From Candidatus Woesebacteria bacterium GW2011_GWB1_39_12 (GTDB lineage: Bacteria > Patescibacteriota > Microgenomatia > UBA8517), in NCBI GenBank assembly GCA_000993405.1, contig LBWB01000016.1, forward strand, positions 1-40,136: DNA of 40,136 bases. Reading direction: 5' to 3'. The stretch's first letter is position 1, and every line of letters begins with the position of its first letter. Position numbers and translations under genes: made by a program. Shown piece after piece: positions 17,111-25,236 of this stretch. The notes under the pieces were generated by a model. It was not told the origin of the DNA. It was given only the letters and a program-made list of their open reading frames with translations, and made no database searches.

Positions 17111-17275
17111 ATGAAACAATCTTTGAAATCAAAAATAATAGAGATGACAGAGGCGGGAAAGACACCGATTGAAATAACAAAAGAATTGGGTACTTATTCA
17201 AGCTATGTTTATGGAATACTCTCAAAATATAAAATTGAGAAAGAGTTGAAAAAATTAAAAGTTTTAAATAAATAA
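17111..17275 (+). CDS. Small helix-turn-helix protein, 54 aa
   Basis: MKQSLKSKIIEMTEAGKTPIEITKELGTYSSYVYGILSKYKIEKELKKLKVLNK. Confidence 0.6.
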   Translation: MKQSLKSKIIEMTEAGKTPIEITKELGTYSSYVYGILSKYKIEKELKKLKVLNK

Positions 17276-17280
17276 TAGTT

Positions 17281-17622
17281 ATGAAAGCTATTCATCTAAA
17301 AACTATAATAACTTCAATTAGAAGTAAGGTCGACCATTCTCTTGGACTCAGTATTTCAACGCCAGAATTAACAGTTGAGGAAAGTGCCGAATTTATGAGA
17401 TTACAAGGAATTGAGTGCGAAACTCTTTTTGACCCACTAACAACCAAAGAGCCTCCACACGAAGTTAAGAGTGAAATATCACAGAAAACACAAAGTCAAA
17501 GACTTCGCTCTGTTCTTTTTATACTTTGGGAACAAAGAGGAAAAAAAGGAACATTTGAAGATTTTTATAGAGATAGAATGGAAGAAATTATAAATGCTAT
17601 TAAAAATAAATTTGATAAATAA
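17281..17622 (+). CDS. Early hypothetical protein
   Basis: ORF 113 aa. Confidence 0.55.
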   Translation: MKAIHLKTIITSIRSKVDHSLGLSISTPELTVEESAEFMRLQGIECETLFDPLTTKEPPHEVKSEISQKTQSQRLRSVLFILWEQRGKKGTFEDFYRDRMEEIINAIKNKFDK

Positions 17623-17623
17623 T

Positions 17624-18061
17624 ATGGAAGAACCAAAAAATTCCGCAACTTTCAGTATGACCACGCTTGGTGGGTTTAACGTACTGTTTACAATTAGAGA
17701 GGGTGATATTAAAGCTACTAAGGATTTAGTTAGCTTGGTTGTGGCGGTTGATAAACATTTTACCGAGGTTGGGTTTAAGCCACAGGTTAAGTCATTTGGT
17801 GGTGGGTTTCCAAAGAAAGAAAAAGAGTACACAGGAGATATTTGCCCTAAAGATAGTGGTCGCTTATATCATATGGTAACTAAAACTGGTAAAGATATGT
17901 GTAAGTGTGAGAATAGCAAGTATGATTTTACAACTAAGACAAGCTCTGGCTGTGATTTTATAGCTTGGGGTAAAAACTTAGAGGACGCTAAAGTACAAAA
18001 AGCTAAATGGAACGCAAGTAAAACCGTTACAGCATTTGAAGCGGATAATCCTAATTTCTAA
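17624..18061 (+). CDS. Early protein upstream of the exonuclease, possible recombination/ssDNA-associated role
   Basis: MEEPKNSATFSMTTLGGFNVLFTIREGDIKATKDL...; Cys-rich C-terminus MCKCENSKYDFTTKTSSGCDF. Confidence 0.55.
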   Translation: MEEPKNSATFSMTTLGGFNVLFTIREGDIKATKDLVSLVVAVDKHFTEVGFKPQVKSFGGGFPKKEKEYTGDICPKDSGRLYHMVTKTGKDMCKCENSKYDFTTKTSSGCDFIAWGKNLEDAKVQKAKWNASKTVTAFEADNPNF

Positions 18062-18062
18062 T

Positions 18063-18242
18063 ATGAATGTTAGTTTTTGTCCTAAATGCGGATTTCCGCT
18101 TGTAAAAGATAGAACAGTTAAATATCTAAAAAAAGAATATAAAGAAATGTTAAGCGGATTTATGAGATGTGAAAATTGTAAGATAAATTATAAAACACCA
18201 TTAACCTTAGATAATGAGGAATGGAAAAAGAAAACAAACTAA
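18063..18242 (+). CDS. Zinc-ribbon protein
   Basis: MNVSFCPKCGFPLVKD...FMRCENCKINYK. Confidence 0.6.
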   Translation: MNVSFCPKCGFPLVKDRTVKYLKKEYKEMLSGFMRCENCKINYKTPLTLDNEEWKKKTN

Positions 18243-18243
18243 T

Positions 18244-18918
18244 ATGAAATACGATAAATATTTGTTTCATTGCTCAATGCTCCCTTTATTGACCACAAAG
18301 AGTAGAGTTAAGGGAGAGTTATCTGAAACCTGTAAGACAGAGCTTACCAAGATTTGGATAGAGAGTGAGTATGGCAGAGCCCGTGATGTAACTACAAAGT
18401 TTACAGAGAAAGGGATTATCTGTGAACAGGATAGTATTGATTTGTTAAATAAGAAATTGGCGAGTAGTTTTGTTAAAAATACAGAGTTATTAAAGAATGA
18501 CTACATTACTGGTACTCCCGATATTAGGGATACGGCTATTTGGGATATAAAGACAAGTTGGGATTTGCTCTCATACGTTCAATCTGATTTTGATAAAGCT
18601 AAAAAGACCTACTACTACCAGCTCTTGGGTTATATGGCGCTTGTTGGGGCTAAGAGTGGGCATATTGCCTATTGTCTTGTGGATACTCCTGATAGCTTTA
18701 TAAGAGATGAACTGTACAGGTTTTCATTCCAACACGACCCAGAGAGTGCCGAATACAAGGAAAAGGAACAGGAGATTATTAAGAACATGAAGTTTGGAGA
18801 TATACCAGAAGAAAAGAGGGTTAAGATATTTGATTTTGAGTTTGACCAAAAAGCGATTGATGAGGTTTATGAAAAGGTTAAGGAATGGAGAAAGTTTTTA
18901 AATGATTTACACCTGTGA
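18244..18918 (+). CDS. PD-(D/E)XK exonuclease (YqaJ/RecE/lambda-exo-like)
   Basis: ITGTPDIRDTAIWDIKTSWDLLSY...YYYQLLGYMALVGAKSGHIAYCLVD. Confidence 0.75.
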   Translation: MKYDKYLFHCSMLPLLTTKSRVKGELSETCKTELTKIWIESEYGRARDVTTKFTEKGIICEQDSIDLLNKKLASSFVKNTELLKNDYITGTPDIRDTAIWDIKTSWDLLSYVQSDFDKAKKTYYYQLLGYMALVGAKSGHIAYCLVDTPDSFIRDELYRFSFQHDPESAEYKEKEQEIIKNMKFGDIPEEKRVKIFDFEFDQKAIDEVYEKVKEWRKFLNDLHL

Positions 18919-19267
18919 GAAATATTATAACGGGTTTGCGTCTGTAAGGTCTTTTGTTATGGAGTTGGCTAATAAAAGACATGAGGTGGTTGAAATAACA
19001 TTAGACGGGGATTTGGTTCCTTATGCTATGCGAGGACAGAAAATGAGAATAAATAGCAAGACTCCATATAGAATATCTCCCTATGTACAAACAGCTAAAT
19101 ATGACGGTAAGAATATTAAAGCAGGGCAGAAGTATTATCTATGGGATTATAAGTGGGAGCCAATGAAAGAAGTACCAAAAGAAGCAACTATGGACGGTAA
19201 ATTAGCTATGTTAGAGGCTTGGAAAAATCTTAACAAGCCTAAACAAATGGATTTGACAAAAATATAA
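18902..19267 (+). CDS. Early hypothetical protein
   Basis: ORF 121 aa overlapping the exonuclease end. Confidence 0.6.
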   Translation: MIYTCEKYYNGFASVRSFVMELANKRHEVVEITLDGDLVPYAMRGQKMRINSKTPYRISPYVQTAKYDGKNIKAGQKYYLWDYKWEPMKEVPKEATMDGKLAMLEAWKNLNKPKQMDLTKI

Positions 19268-19300
19268 ACAAAGAGTAGGATAATATATCGGGATTGAAAT

Positions 19301-19342
19301 TTAGGGGCTAAGTAGATTTCATTGATTTCAGCTTGTCCCTAA
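19301..19342 (+). ncRNA. Intergenic stem-loop
   Basis: TTAGGG-GCT ... AGC-ttgt-CCCTAA in a 117-bp gap. Confidence 0.35.
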
Positions 19343-19384
19343 GTTTGAGGAACGACTATAGTAATAAATTAAATTAAATTCAAT

Positions 19385-19657
19385 ATGGCGACAAATTTAG
19401 ACTACCAAAAAGACGCTTTCAAAAAGTTAACTTCCGATATAGACAAGTATAAATATTTAGAAAAACTTCGTAATGTTCTTCGTGATATTCAAAAATTATC
19501 TTGGCGTATAACTCAATTTGATAAAAAATTCTCGCTTGAAAATACAGACAAACAACATTATGAAGAATTATTGGACGCTTATCTAGAGTTTGGATTAGAA
19601 ATTGATGATTTAGCTTTATGGGTAAGAGAAGATGAGATGAGAAAAAATAATCTATAA
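19385..19657 (+). CDS. Early hypothetical coiled-coil protein
   Basis: ORF 90 aa. Confidence 0.6.
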   Translation: MATNLDYQKDAFKKLTSDIDKYKYLEKLRNVLRDIQKLSWRITQFDKKFSLENTDKQHYEELLDAYLEFGLEIDDLALWVREDEMRKNNL

Positions 19658-19677
19658 GTTTATATTAAATTAAATTA

Positions 19678-20211
19678 ATGAAATACCGAAAAATAAATTC
19701 TAATTTTTGGGAAGATGGTTATATACTAGGACTTTCTAATGAGGAAAAATTACTCTTCTTGTATCTATTTACTAATTCTAAGGTTAATATGGTCGGTATA
19801 TATGAATTACCTGATGTGATAATCTGTTCTAGTCTAGGGGCTAGTATAGAACAGTTATCAATAATGAAAGAGAAACTACAAAAAGACAATAAATATGCTT
19901 TCTATAAAGGTTGGGTGTTTGTTAATAACTTTTCAGAACATAATCATTTTTCAACTGTTACTAATGTTTTAGAAACTTACCTTAAAGATTTCAATGCTAT
20001 ACCCCAAGAAATCCTTAATTATTTCTTCCACACTCTTAAACTAGACTACATTCCCACTATTAAAAACAAGAAAGGTAATGAGGTTATTGTTATTGATATG
20101 GATATTGTTATTGTTAAGGACACTAGGGGGTACACTAGAACAGAGCCTTACAAAAGGATTGGGGCTAGAACTATAGAAGAGAGAGTAAATCCTGATGATG
20201 TTCCTATATGA
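19678..20211 (+). CDS. Replication-initiator-like protein (N-terminal winged-helix domain type)
   Basis: MKYRKINSNFWEDGYILGLSNEEKLLFLYLFTNSKVNMVGIYELPDVIICSSLG. Confidence 0.65.
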   Translation: MKYRKINSNFWEDGYILGLSNEEKLLFLYLFTNSKVNMVGIYELPDVIICSSLGASIEQLSIMKEKLQKDNKYAFYKGWVFVNNFSEHNHFSTVTNVLETYLKDFNAIPQEILNYFFHTLKLDYIPTIKNKKGNEVIVIDMDIVIVKDTRGYTRTEPYKRIGARTIEERVNPDDVPI

Positions 20212-20265
20212 GTCCTATAATAATATCAACAACATTTAGGTATATAATACTGTATAATAGTAAGT

Positions 20266-20439
20266 ATGAAGCTAAGTAAAAAAGAATTAAAGGAAGTTCG
20301 TGAGTGTAAGTATTGCGATGGGGTAGCAATGCATAGAACAGAATGTTGGTTAAAGAGTTTCCAGATGATACCAACAGATTTACCTGACCTAACACCAATA
20401 AGAAAGTTAAAAGTTACCAAACTTAAAATACTAAAATGA
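20266..20439 (+). CDS. Small Cys-containing protein, 57 aa
   Basis: MKLSKKELKEVRECKYCDGVAMHRTECWLKSF... Confidence 0.5.
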   Translation: MKLSKKELKEVRECKYCDGVAMHRTECWLKSFQMIPTDLPDLTPIRKLKVTKLKILK

Positions 20440-20510
20440 TAGAAGCACTAACCATTATCATAACTATTGGATTATTAATTTTTATAAGTTCATGGAGGTC
20501 AAAAGCGTAA
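20436..20510 (+). CDS. Tiny membrane peptide, 24 aa
   Basis: MIEALTIIITIGLLIFISSWRSKA, ATGA overlap. Confidence 0.4.
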   Translation: MIEALTIIITIGLLIFISSWRSKA

Positions 20511-20511
20511 T

Positions 20512-20697
20512 ATGAAATGTCCTGAATGTCAAAAAAAAGGAGATAAGTCAGAGATTTATATTGGAATGTCAACAAGAACTTTATTGGGTTGGCAACAATA
20601 TTATGATAAAGACGGAATTTTACATGATAAAGACCCAAACCATACAACAACTGAATATGAATGTTCTAAAGGTCATAAATGGAAAGATATTAAATAA
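20512..20697 (+). CDS. Small zinc-binding protein
   Basis: ORF 61 aa, MKCPECQKKG. Confidence 0.55.
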   Translation: MKCPECQKKGDKSEIYIGMSTRTLLGWQQYYDKDGILHDKDPNHTTTEYECSKGHKWKDIK

Positions 20698-20718
20698 CCA
20701 TTATTAGTTTTAGCAAAT

Positions 20719-21024
20719 ATGAAGACTAAAGAAAAGAAATGTAAATGTGAAATAAAATATGCGTCTGACGGTAAGGTAAGATTTTGGAAAACTGATTGTC
20801 CAATCCATACGAAATCAGAAGTATGGTTAAATAAATCCCCAAAACCTAAAGAAAAGAAAGTAAGGATAGAGGAGCAAATAGAGGAAGTTTTAAGAAATAG
20901 AATACTTTATATTGGAAACGAAATTCCAAAATATTTTACAACTGATAAAAGAAGTAAGCAATTATATTCAGGCTATCCCCAACAGTTAATAGATGAATTA
21001 GTAAAAGTTATAAATTCTAAATAA
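20719..21024 (+). CDS. Early hypothetical protein
   Basis: ORF 101 aa, KCKCEIKYASDGKVRFWKTDCPIH. Confidence 0.55.
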   Translation: MKTKEKKCKCEIKYASDGKVRFWKTDCPIHTKSEVWLNKSPKPKEKKVRIEEQIEEVLRNRILYIGNEIPKYFTTDKRSKQLYSGYPQQLIDELVKVINSK

Positions 21025-21183
21025 ATTATGAAGAAACAAAATGAATGGAAAATGAAAATGACTTTGCTTTGTGATAGACCCGTTATAAGAGCAAAAAACC
21101 TTTACGAACGATTAAACCCTAAAGAAAAACAAGCATTTCAATTCTATTATAAATGGAGTAAGTTATTATTCGGATAAATAATT

Positions 21184-21351
21184 ATGAAGAACTTAAGAGA
21201 AGAAATAGAAAATATGATACTGACTTTCAAAGTTCGCACCGTGCTTCAAGAAGCCCAATCAGTTAAAGATATTAGCGAAATTGACTCAGGAACATTAACA
21301 AAAGAAAGTATAAATAGATTATTAAAACTTTTTGAAAAACACAAATTATGA
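21184..21351 (+). CDS. Small MKNLREEI-family protein
   Basis: MKNLREEIENMILTFKVRTVLQEAQSVKDISEIDSGTLTKESINRLLKLFEKHKL. Confidence 0.55.
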   Translation: MKNLREEIENMILTFKVRTVLQEAQSVKDISEIDSGTLTKESINRLLKLFEKHKL

Positions 21352-21596
21352 AGAACTTAAGAGAAGAAATAATTGAGATATTAGGTAATGGAGTTTTCAA
21401 AGGAAAATTGTTTGAAGGACAATGTGGATTTTGGGCTGATACTCTTCTCTCCCTCTTTAAGCAACAGATGAAGGAGGAAATAAACAAAATAGAAAAGTTA
21501 GGAAGTTGGGAAGAAGGCAATTATGAATTGGTTATTTCTCATGAAGATTGGAAATCATTTAGAAAAAAACTATTAAAAAATATTGAGGGTTTATAA
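21348..21596 (+). CDS. Small MKNLREEI-family paralogue
   Basis: ORF 82 aa; first 27 bp of context identical to 21181-21207. Confidence 0.55.
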   Translation: MKNLREEIIEILGNGVFKGKLFEGQCGFWADTLLSLFKQQMKEEINKIEKLGSWEEGNYELVISHEDWKSFRKKLLKNIEGL

Positions 21597-21816
21597 ATTA
21601 TTTATTTATATGGATATAATTAACGGTTTGGATGGACAATATGTTGTTTTTCAAGGAAAATTATTAAAAATAGTAGGAATTATTACCTCTGAAAATTGGT
21701 ATAAAACGACAGATGGGTGGATAGAATATACTTTTGAAAATGGTATGAAAATAACAATGGGTAATAAAAATAGGTGAGAAAGTTAAAAGTTATAAAAATA
21801 TTGAGGATTTATAAAT

Positions 21817-22017
21817 ATGAATACTTATAATAAAACACAATCTTTTTATAAAAATAAAGGAACTTTATTATTACCCCAAGAAAAACAGTCTAAAAGGATT
21901 TGTTTTAGATGCGAGAAAGAAACATCCGATACACCTTGTCCTTATTGTGGAGGCGGTGTATTTAAGTTTGAAGATTATAGTAAGTTAAAAGTTCCCCCCC
22001 AAAACATAAAAATATGA
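21817..22017 (+). CDS. Zinc-ribbon protein
   Basis: ORF 66 aa, RICFRCEKETSDTPCPYCGGGV. Confidence 0.6.
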   Translation: MNTYNKTQSFYKNKGTLLLPQEKQSKRICFRCEKETSDTPCPYCGGGVFKFEDYSKLKVPPQNIKI

Positions 22018-22208
22018 AAAATGAATGGTCAATAAAATTTAGAGTTAAAGATAGAAACCTCTTTAAAGTTCACAAGAAATCTATCTTGTGTGATATAAAT
22101 CTTGAAGTTCCGACCGAATTACTTAATGGTTCTTATGGTTTGATATTAAGAAAAATAGAAGAAATTGAAAATGCAAAAAGGATTATGAAATTATATAAAC
22201 AAACATAA
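22014..22208 (+). CDS. Early hypothetical protein
   Basis: ORF 64 aa. Confidence 0.5.
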   Translation: MKNEWSIKFRVKDRNLFKVHKKSILCDINLEVPTELLNGSYGLILRKIEEIENAKRIMKLYKQT

Positions 22209-22212
22209 TAAT

Positions 22213-22620
22213 ATGAAAAAGTATCAAGTTACAAAAAAACAATGTCAAAAACATATAGACCAAGTAAATAATGTTTGTGATAGATGTGGTAGAAAAATTG
22301 TTCCTATAAAAACAGTTGATAATTCTCACAATCCTACTTATTGGGCTGGTTGTTTTCATGGAAGTAAAGATAAAGATGCTTTTGGTAATTTTACTTATGG
22401 AGTTCCAAAAGAAACATATAAATTAGCCTACAAGTTAGTTTTACAAGATAATTTATATTTAGGAATGAAAAAAGAAAAGGGTTCTGATTTTGAGTATTTA
22501 TTTCAAAATGGAGTTAGTAAAATTTGTGGAATACTTAATGATATTGAATACATAAAAAATAATAAACCAAGATACACAAAAACCCAATTAAGAAAAGATT
22601 ATATAAAATATTATAAATAA
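22213..22620 (+). CDS. Early zinc-binding protein
   Basis: ORF 135 aa, NVCDRCGRKIVPIKTVDNSHNPTYWAGCFHG. Confidence 0.6.
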   Translation: MKKYQVTKKQCQKHIDQVNNVCDRCGRKIVPIKTVDNSHNPTYWAGCFHGSKDKDAFGNFTYGVPKETYKLAYKLVLQDNLYLGMKKEKGSDFEYLFQNGVSKICGILNDIEYIKNNKPRYTKTQLRKDYIKYYK

Positions 22621-22662
22621 CCCCCTCACAAGGGTAGGGAACTTTGAAAATTAGAGGATTGA

Positions 22663-22733
22663 AAGCTGGGACATTAGGTGCTGAAGAGGTTATCAGGTTG
22701 CGAAGCATGATATTGCCCACTAAACCCCAGCTT
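22663..22733 (+). ncRNA. Structured intergenic RNA candidate of tRNA-like size
   Basis: AAGCTGG ... CCAGCTT closing stem, 71 nt, in a 160-bp non-coding gap. Confidence 0.4.
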
Positions 22734-22780
22734 TTAACCCTTTAATTAGTTAGGGAATTATAAATTAAAATATTTTAAGT

Positions 22781-22972
22781 ATGAATATAAAATTTGATTT
22801 GGACTATGACGGAATTCCTTTTATAGATTTAGAGGCTGATGACGATGATGTAGAAACAAAAATGCTACGAAAGTTTATTGAGGAAGCTAAAAAGAATGGG
22901 ATAGTTCTTAAAGGTTGTGATGCAGAAAAAGATTGTGATAAACACGCAACAATAGAATTAAAAATTAGTTAG
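22781..22972 (+). CDS. Early hypothetical acidic protein
   Basis: ORF 63 aa. Confidence 0.55.
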   Translation: MNIKFDLDYDGIPFIDLEADDDDVETKMLRKFIEEAKKNGIVLKGCDAEKDCDKHATIELKIS

Positions 22973-22989
22973 GGTAGGGAATTAGAAGT

Positions 22990-23163
22990 ATGAAAAACTC
23001 TAAATCAATAGATAAAGGAAAGAAGAAACAGATAAGCCATATAAATAATGATTGGTTTTGGGCGAGTTCTGTCGGTCAGGACAGTATAGAAATAACACCT
23101 CTTAAATGGTGGGAACGAATACTATATTGGAAGTTTCCCGATAAAAGTTATAAATCAAAATGA
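22990..23163 (+). CDS. Small hypothetical protein, 57 aa
   Basis: MKNSKSIDKGKKKQISHINNDWFWASSVGQDSIEITPLKWWERILYWKFPDKSYKSK. Confidence 0.5.
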   Translation: MKNSKSIDKGKKKQISHINNDWFWASSVGQDSIEITPLKWWERILYWKFPDKSYKSK

Positions 23164-23351
23164 CTAACACTAAACCAATAGATAAAAAGATGAAAGCGGT
23201 TAAAACTGTAATTAAAATGGCTGAAAAGGGAGTTGGTCGTGATAAGTGTAAAAGTTATGCGGTTGGTTGTTCTAACTGTCAGGGTCAAATATTACTTGGT
23301 TGTTTGGATAATTTTCTTAATTTACTAATTTGGGAAAAACAAAGTGAATAA
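23160..23351 (+). CDS. Small Cys-rich protein
   Basis: ORF 63 aa, KCKSYAVGCSNCQGQILLGCLD. Confidence 0.5.
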   Translation: MTNTKPIDKKMKAVKTVIKMAEKGVGRDKCKSYAVGCSNCQGQILLGCLDNFLNLLIWEKQSE

Positions 23352-23384
23352 ACCAATAGGGAATTAGAAGTTTATAAAGAGGAT

Positions 23385-23543
23385 ATGACCACTAATGAAT
23401 CAAGAAGAAAACTGACTGAAGAAGAAAGAGTAATTAAAGAAATTGATTTTATAGCACAAGGTGAGAAAGATAGTGAAAAAGATATTTTATTTCTCGTCGA
23501 ATATTGTTTGGATATACCTTGTCAATTATTTGTTAAGAAATAA
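23385..23543 (+). CDS. Small hypothetical protein, 52 aa
   Basis: MTTNESRRKLTEEERVIKEIDFIAQGEKDSEKDILFLVEYCLDIPCQLFVKK. Confidence 0.45.
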   Translation: MTTNESRRKLTEEERVIKEIDFIAQGEKDSEKDILFLVEYCLDIPCQLFVKK

Positions 23544-23558
23544 ACGCCCTGAAATAAT

Positions 23559-23858
23559 ATGGTAAACCTAAATAAACTACAGAGTGAAGCGGTTGAAAAG
23601 AAAATGAATTACATCTTTAGAAAGTGGGAGTTGGTAAAAGGAAAACTCTATATTGCTGGTGTTCAAGGTTGGATGAATTATTATATTAGAAAAACTTTAA
23701 ATAGTGCCTACAAAGAAGGACAGAAGGGGGAGAGAAAATTAATAATTAAAGAAATAGACGAACTTGAAAATAGAATGGGTGAAACCTCAATGGAAGAATG
23801 GAGATTATTTAAACACATAAGAAATACTTTAAGAGATAAGAAATACTTTAAGAGATAA
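23559..23858 (+). CDS. Early hypothetical coiled-coil protein
   Basis: ORF 99 aa. Confidence 0.55.
   Translation: MVNLNKLQSEAVEKKMNYIFRKWELVKGKLYIAGVQGWMNYYIRKTLNSAYKEGQKGERKLIIKEIDELENRMGETSMEEWRLFKHIRNTLRDKKYFKR
23819..23856 (+). repeat. 19-bp tandem duplication, two copies
   Basis: AAGAAATACTTTAAGAGAT x2, exact. Confidence 0.9.
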
Positions 23859-23882
23859 TGTTAAAAATTTAGAGAAGAAATA

Positions 23883-24227
23883 ATGAAAAATAAAGAGAAA
23901 TGTAAACACCCGAAAATAGCAAGACACCCTTATGGATTTTGTAATAATTGTGGGAAAGAAATATCCAAAGAGAAACCCCAATTAGATTGGGAAGAAGACT
24001 TAATAATTTTAGGTTTAATGAACCTACAAAATAAAGATTGGAGAACTTATGAAGTTAAAAAGTTAATAAAATTTGTTAATTTATTGCTCCAAAAAACAAG
24101 GAGAAAAGTGGTGGAGGAAATAATTGGTAAACTAAAGAGACAAAGTTATTTATTTGGCCATAAGTGGCAGGTGCCTTCGAATAAAAGGTACACCGCCTAT
24201 TGTCCGAAATGTCAGAAAGTATGTTAA
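23883..24227 (+). CDS. Zinc-ribbon-containing early protein
   Basis: ORF 114 aa, CKHPKIARHPYGFCNNCGKE ... AYCPKCQKVC. Confidence 0.6.
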   Translation: MKNKEKCKHPKIARHPYGFCNNCGKEISKEKPQLDWEEDLIILGLMNLQNKDWRTYEVKKLIKFVNLLLQKTRRKVVEEIIGKLKRQSYLFGHKWQVPSNKRYTAYCPKCQKVC

Positions 24228-24307
24228 TACTTAAAGAAAAACTAAAATATATTATTTATGGAAGTTTGTTTGTTTTGTTAGGGTATATAATTGGAGGTTT
24301 ATGGTAG
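24221..24307 (+). CDS. Tiny membrane peptide, 28 aa
   Basis: MLILKEKLKYIIYGSLFVLLGYIIGGLW; overlaps the upstream stop. Confidence 0.4.
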   Translation: MLILKEKLKYIIYGSLFVLLGYIIGGLW

Positions 24308-24434
24308 TTTAGTATGTGAACAAGGGAAATACCCGCCAAAAGACAGTTGTGTAAAGTTTACCAACAGGTTGCTAATCCGAAGTCACCGAGAAAAGAATGG
24401 CGGAATGTACGTTCAAGTCGTACAGCTACCACCA
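24303..24434 (+). ncRNA. tRNA-like RNA with encoded CCA and a 59-nt anticodon-loop insertion
   Basis: Acceptor GGTAGTT/AGCTACC (7 bp, one G-U), T8 A9, D-stem GTAT/ATAC, anticodon stem CGCCA/TGGCG, T-arm GTACG-TTCAAGT-CGTAC, then A-CCA. Confidence 0.6.
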
Positions 24435-24650
24435 CGCTGAATAATCTGTGATAGTTCAGCAAGTACCAGAACTGAGGACTCTGGGTCTTATCTCCCGCTC
24501 TAGGGCTTTCCTTGGGGCGGATAAAAGTACATACACGGGAGTTCCGTGAAAGTACGATAGAGATGGAGTAAAATCCTACCTCTGGAGTACATTTCTAAAT
24601 TATAGATTGGCACAGATGCGATTTAGACACTTAACTCCCCGCCTTATTTA
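24435..24650 (+). ncRNA. Multi-hairpin structured RNA candidate downstream of the tRNA-like element
   Basis: GCTGAA...TTCAGC; CCAGA...TCTGG; CCGCTC...GGGCGG flanked by TTAT/ATAA; CACGG-gagtt-CCGTG; no credible ORF. Confidence 0.5.
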
Positions 24651-24653
24651 ATT

Positions 24654-24791
24654 ATGATTATATCTAATCCTTGCCCGATTTGTAGTTACCCCTTAAGAGA
24701 AAGTATAGGTTATCTAACATGCGAGAATTGTGGTAAAGTTATTTATAGAATTAACACCAAGAAGAAGAAAGTTAAAAGAATAGTAAACTGA
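24654..24791 (+). CDS. Zinc-ribbon protein, 45 aa
   Basis: MIISNPCPICSYPLRESIGYLTCENCGKVIYRINTKKKKVKRIVN. Confidence 0.55.
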   Translation: MIISNPCPICSYPLRESIGYLTCENCGKVIYRINTKKKKVKRIVN

Positions 24792-24792
24792 T

Positions 24793-25233
24793 ATGGACGA
24801 AGTTCTAACTAAAACATTTACTTTTATGAAGTTCCCCAAGCCCATTAAGAAACCTAAAAAAACAATGAAGGACTACATAAAAACACGTAAACTACTCAAG
24901 CTAAAATCAAAATCTAAAGGGGTTAAGGTTAAAAAGGTAAAGTTGCCAAAGGAAAAGACAAGAAGTAAGTTGATTAAAGAAGAAAGAGAAATATTAAAAA
25001 AAGAATTTCAAAAAAAAGGAATAACATCTTGTGAATTAAGATTTAAGAATTGTTGGAAAACAAATGCTCTTGGTTTTTCCCATAAACATAAAAGAAATTG
25101 GTATCTCGGTAAAAACAATAAAGAACTATTATGGGAATTTAATCAAGTTATTTTAGCTTGTAATTCTTGCCATTTTATTATAGAATATGATAAGGAATTA
25201 ACTAAAAAAGTATTTAAAAAGTTAAGACCTTAA
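24793..25233 (+). CDS. HNH nuclease-like protein
   Basis: CELRFKNCWKTNALGFSHKHKRNWYL...NQVILACNSCHFIIEYDKELTKKVFKKL. Confidence 0.65.
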   Translation: MDEVLTKTFTFMKFPKPIKKPKKTMKDYIKTRKLLKLKSKSKGVKVKKVKLPKEKTRSKLIKEEREILKKEFQKKGITSCELRFKNCWKTNALGFSHKHKRNWYLGKNNKELLWEFNQVILACNSCHFIIEYDKELTKKVFKKLRP

Positions 25234-25236
25234 AAA

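Noticed and set aside
22663-22733. Canonical tRNA gene
   Set aside because: Has a 7-bp closing stem and the right length but no T-loop TTCRA motif, no D-arm pairing and no clear anticodon arm.
24303-24650. tmRNA or group I intron
   Set aside because: T-arm and CCA lie only about 130 nt from the 5' end and no tag ORF or pseudoknot pattern was recognised; no group I P7/S-element signature was found by eye.
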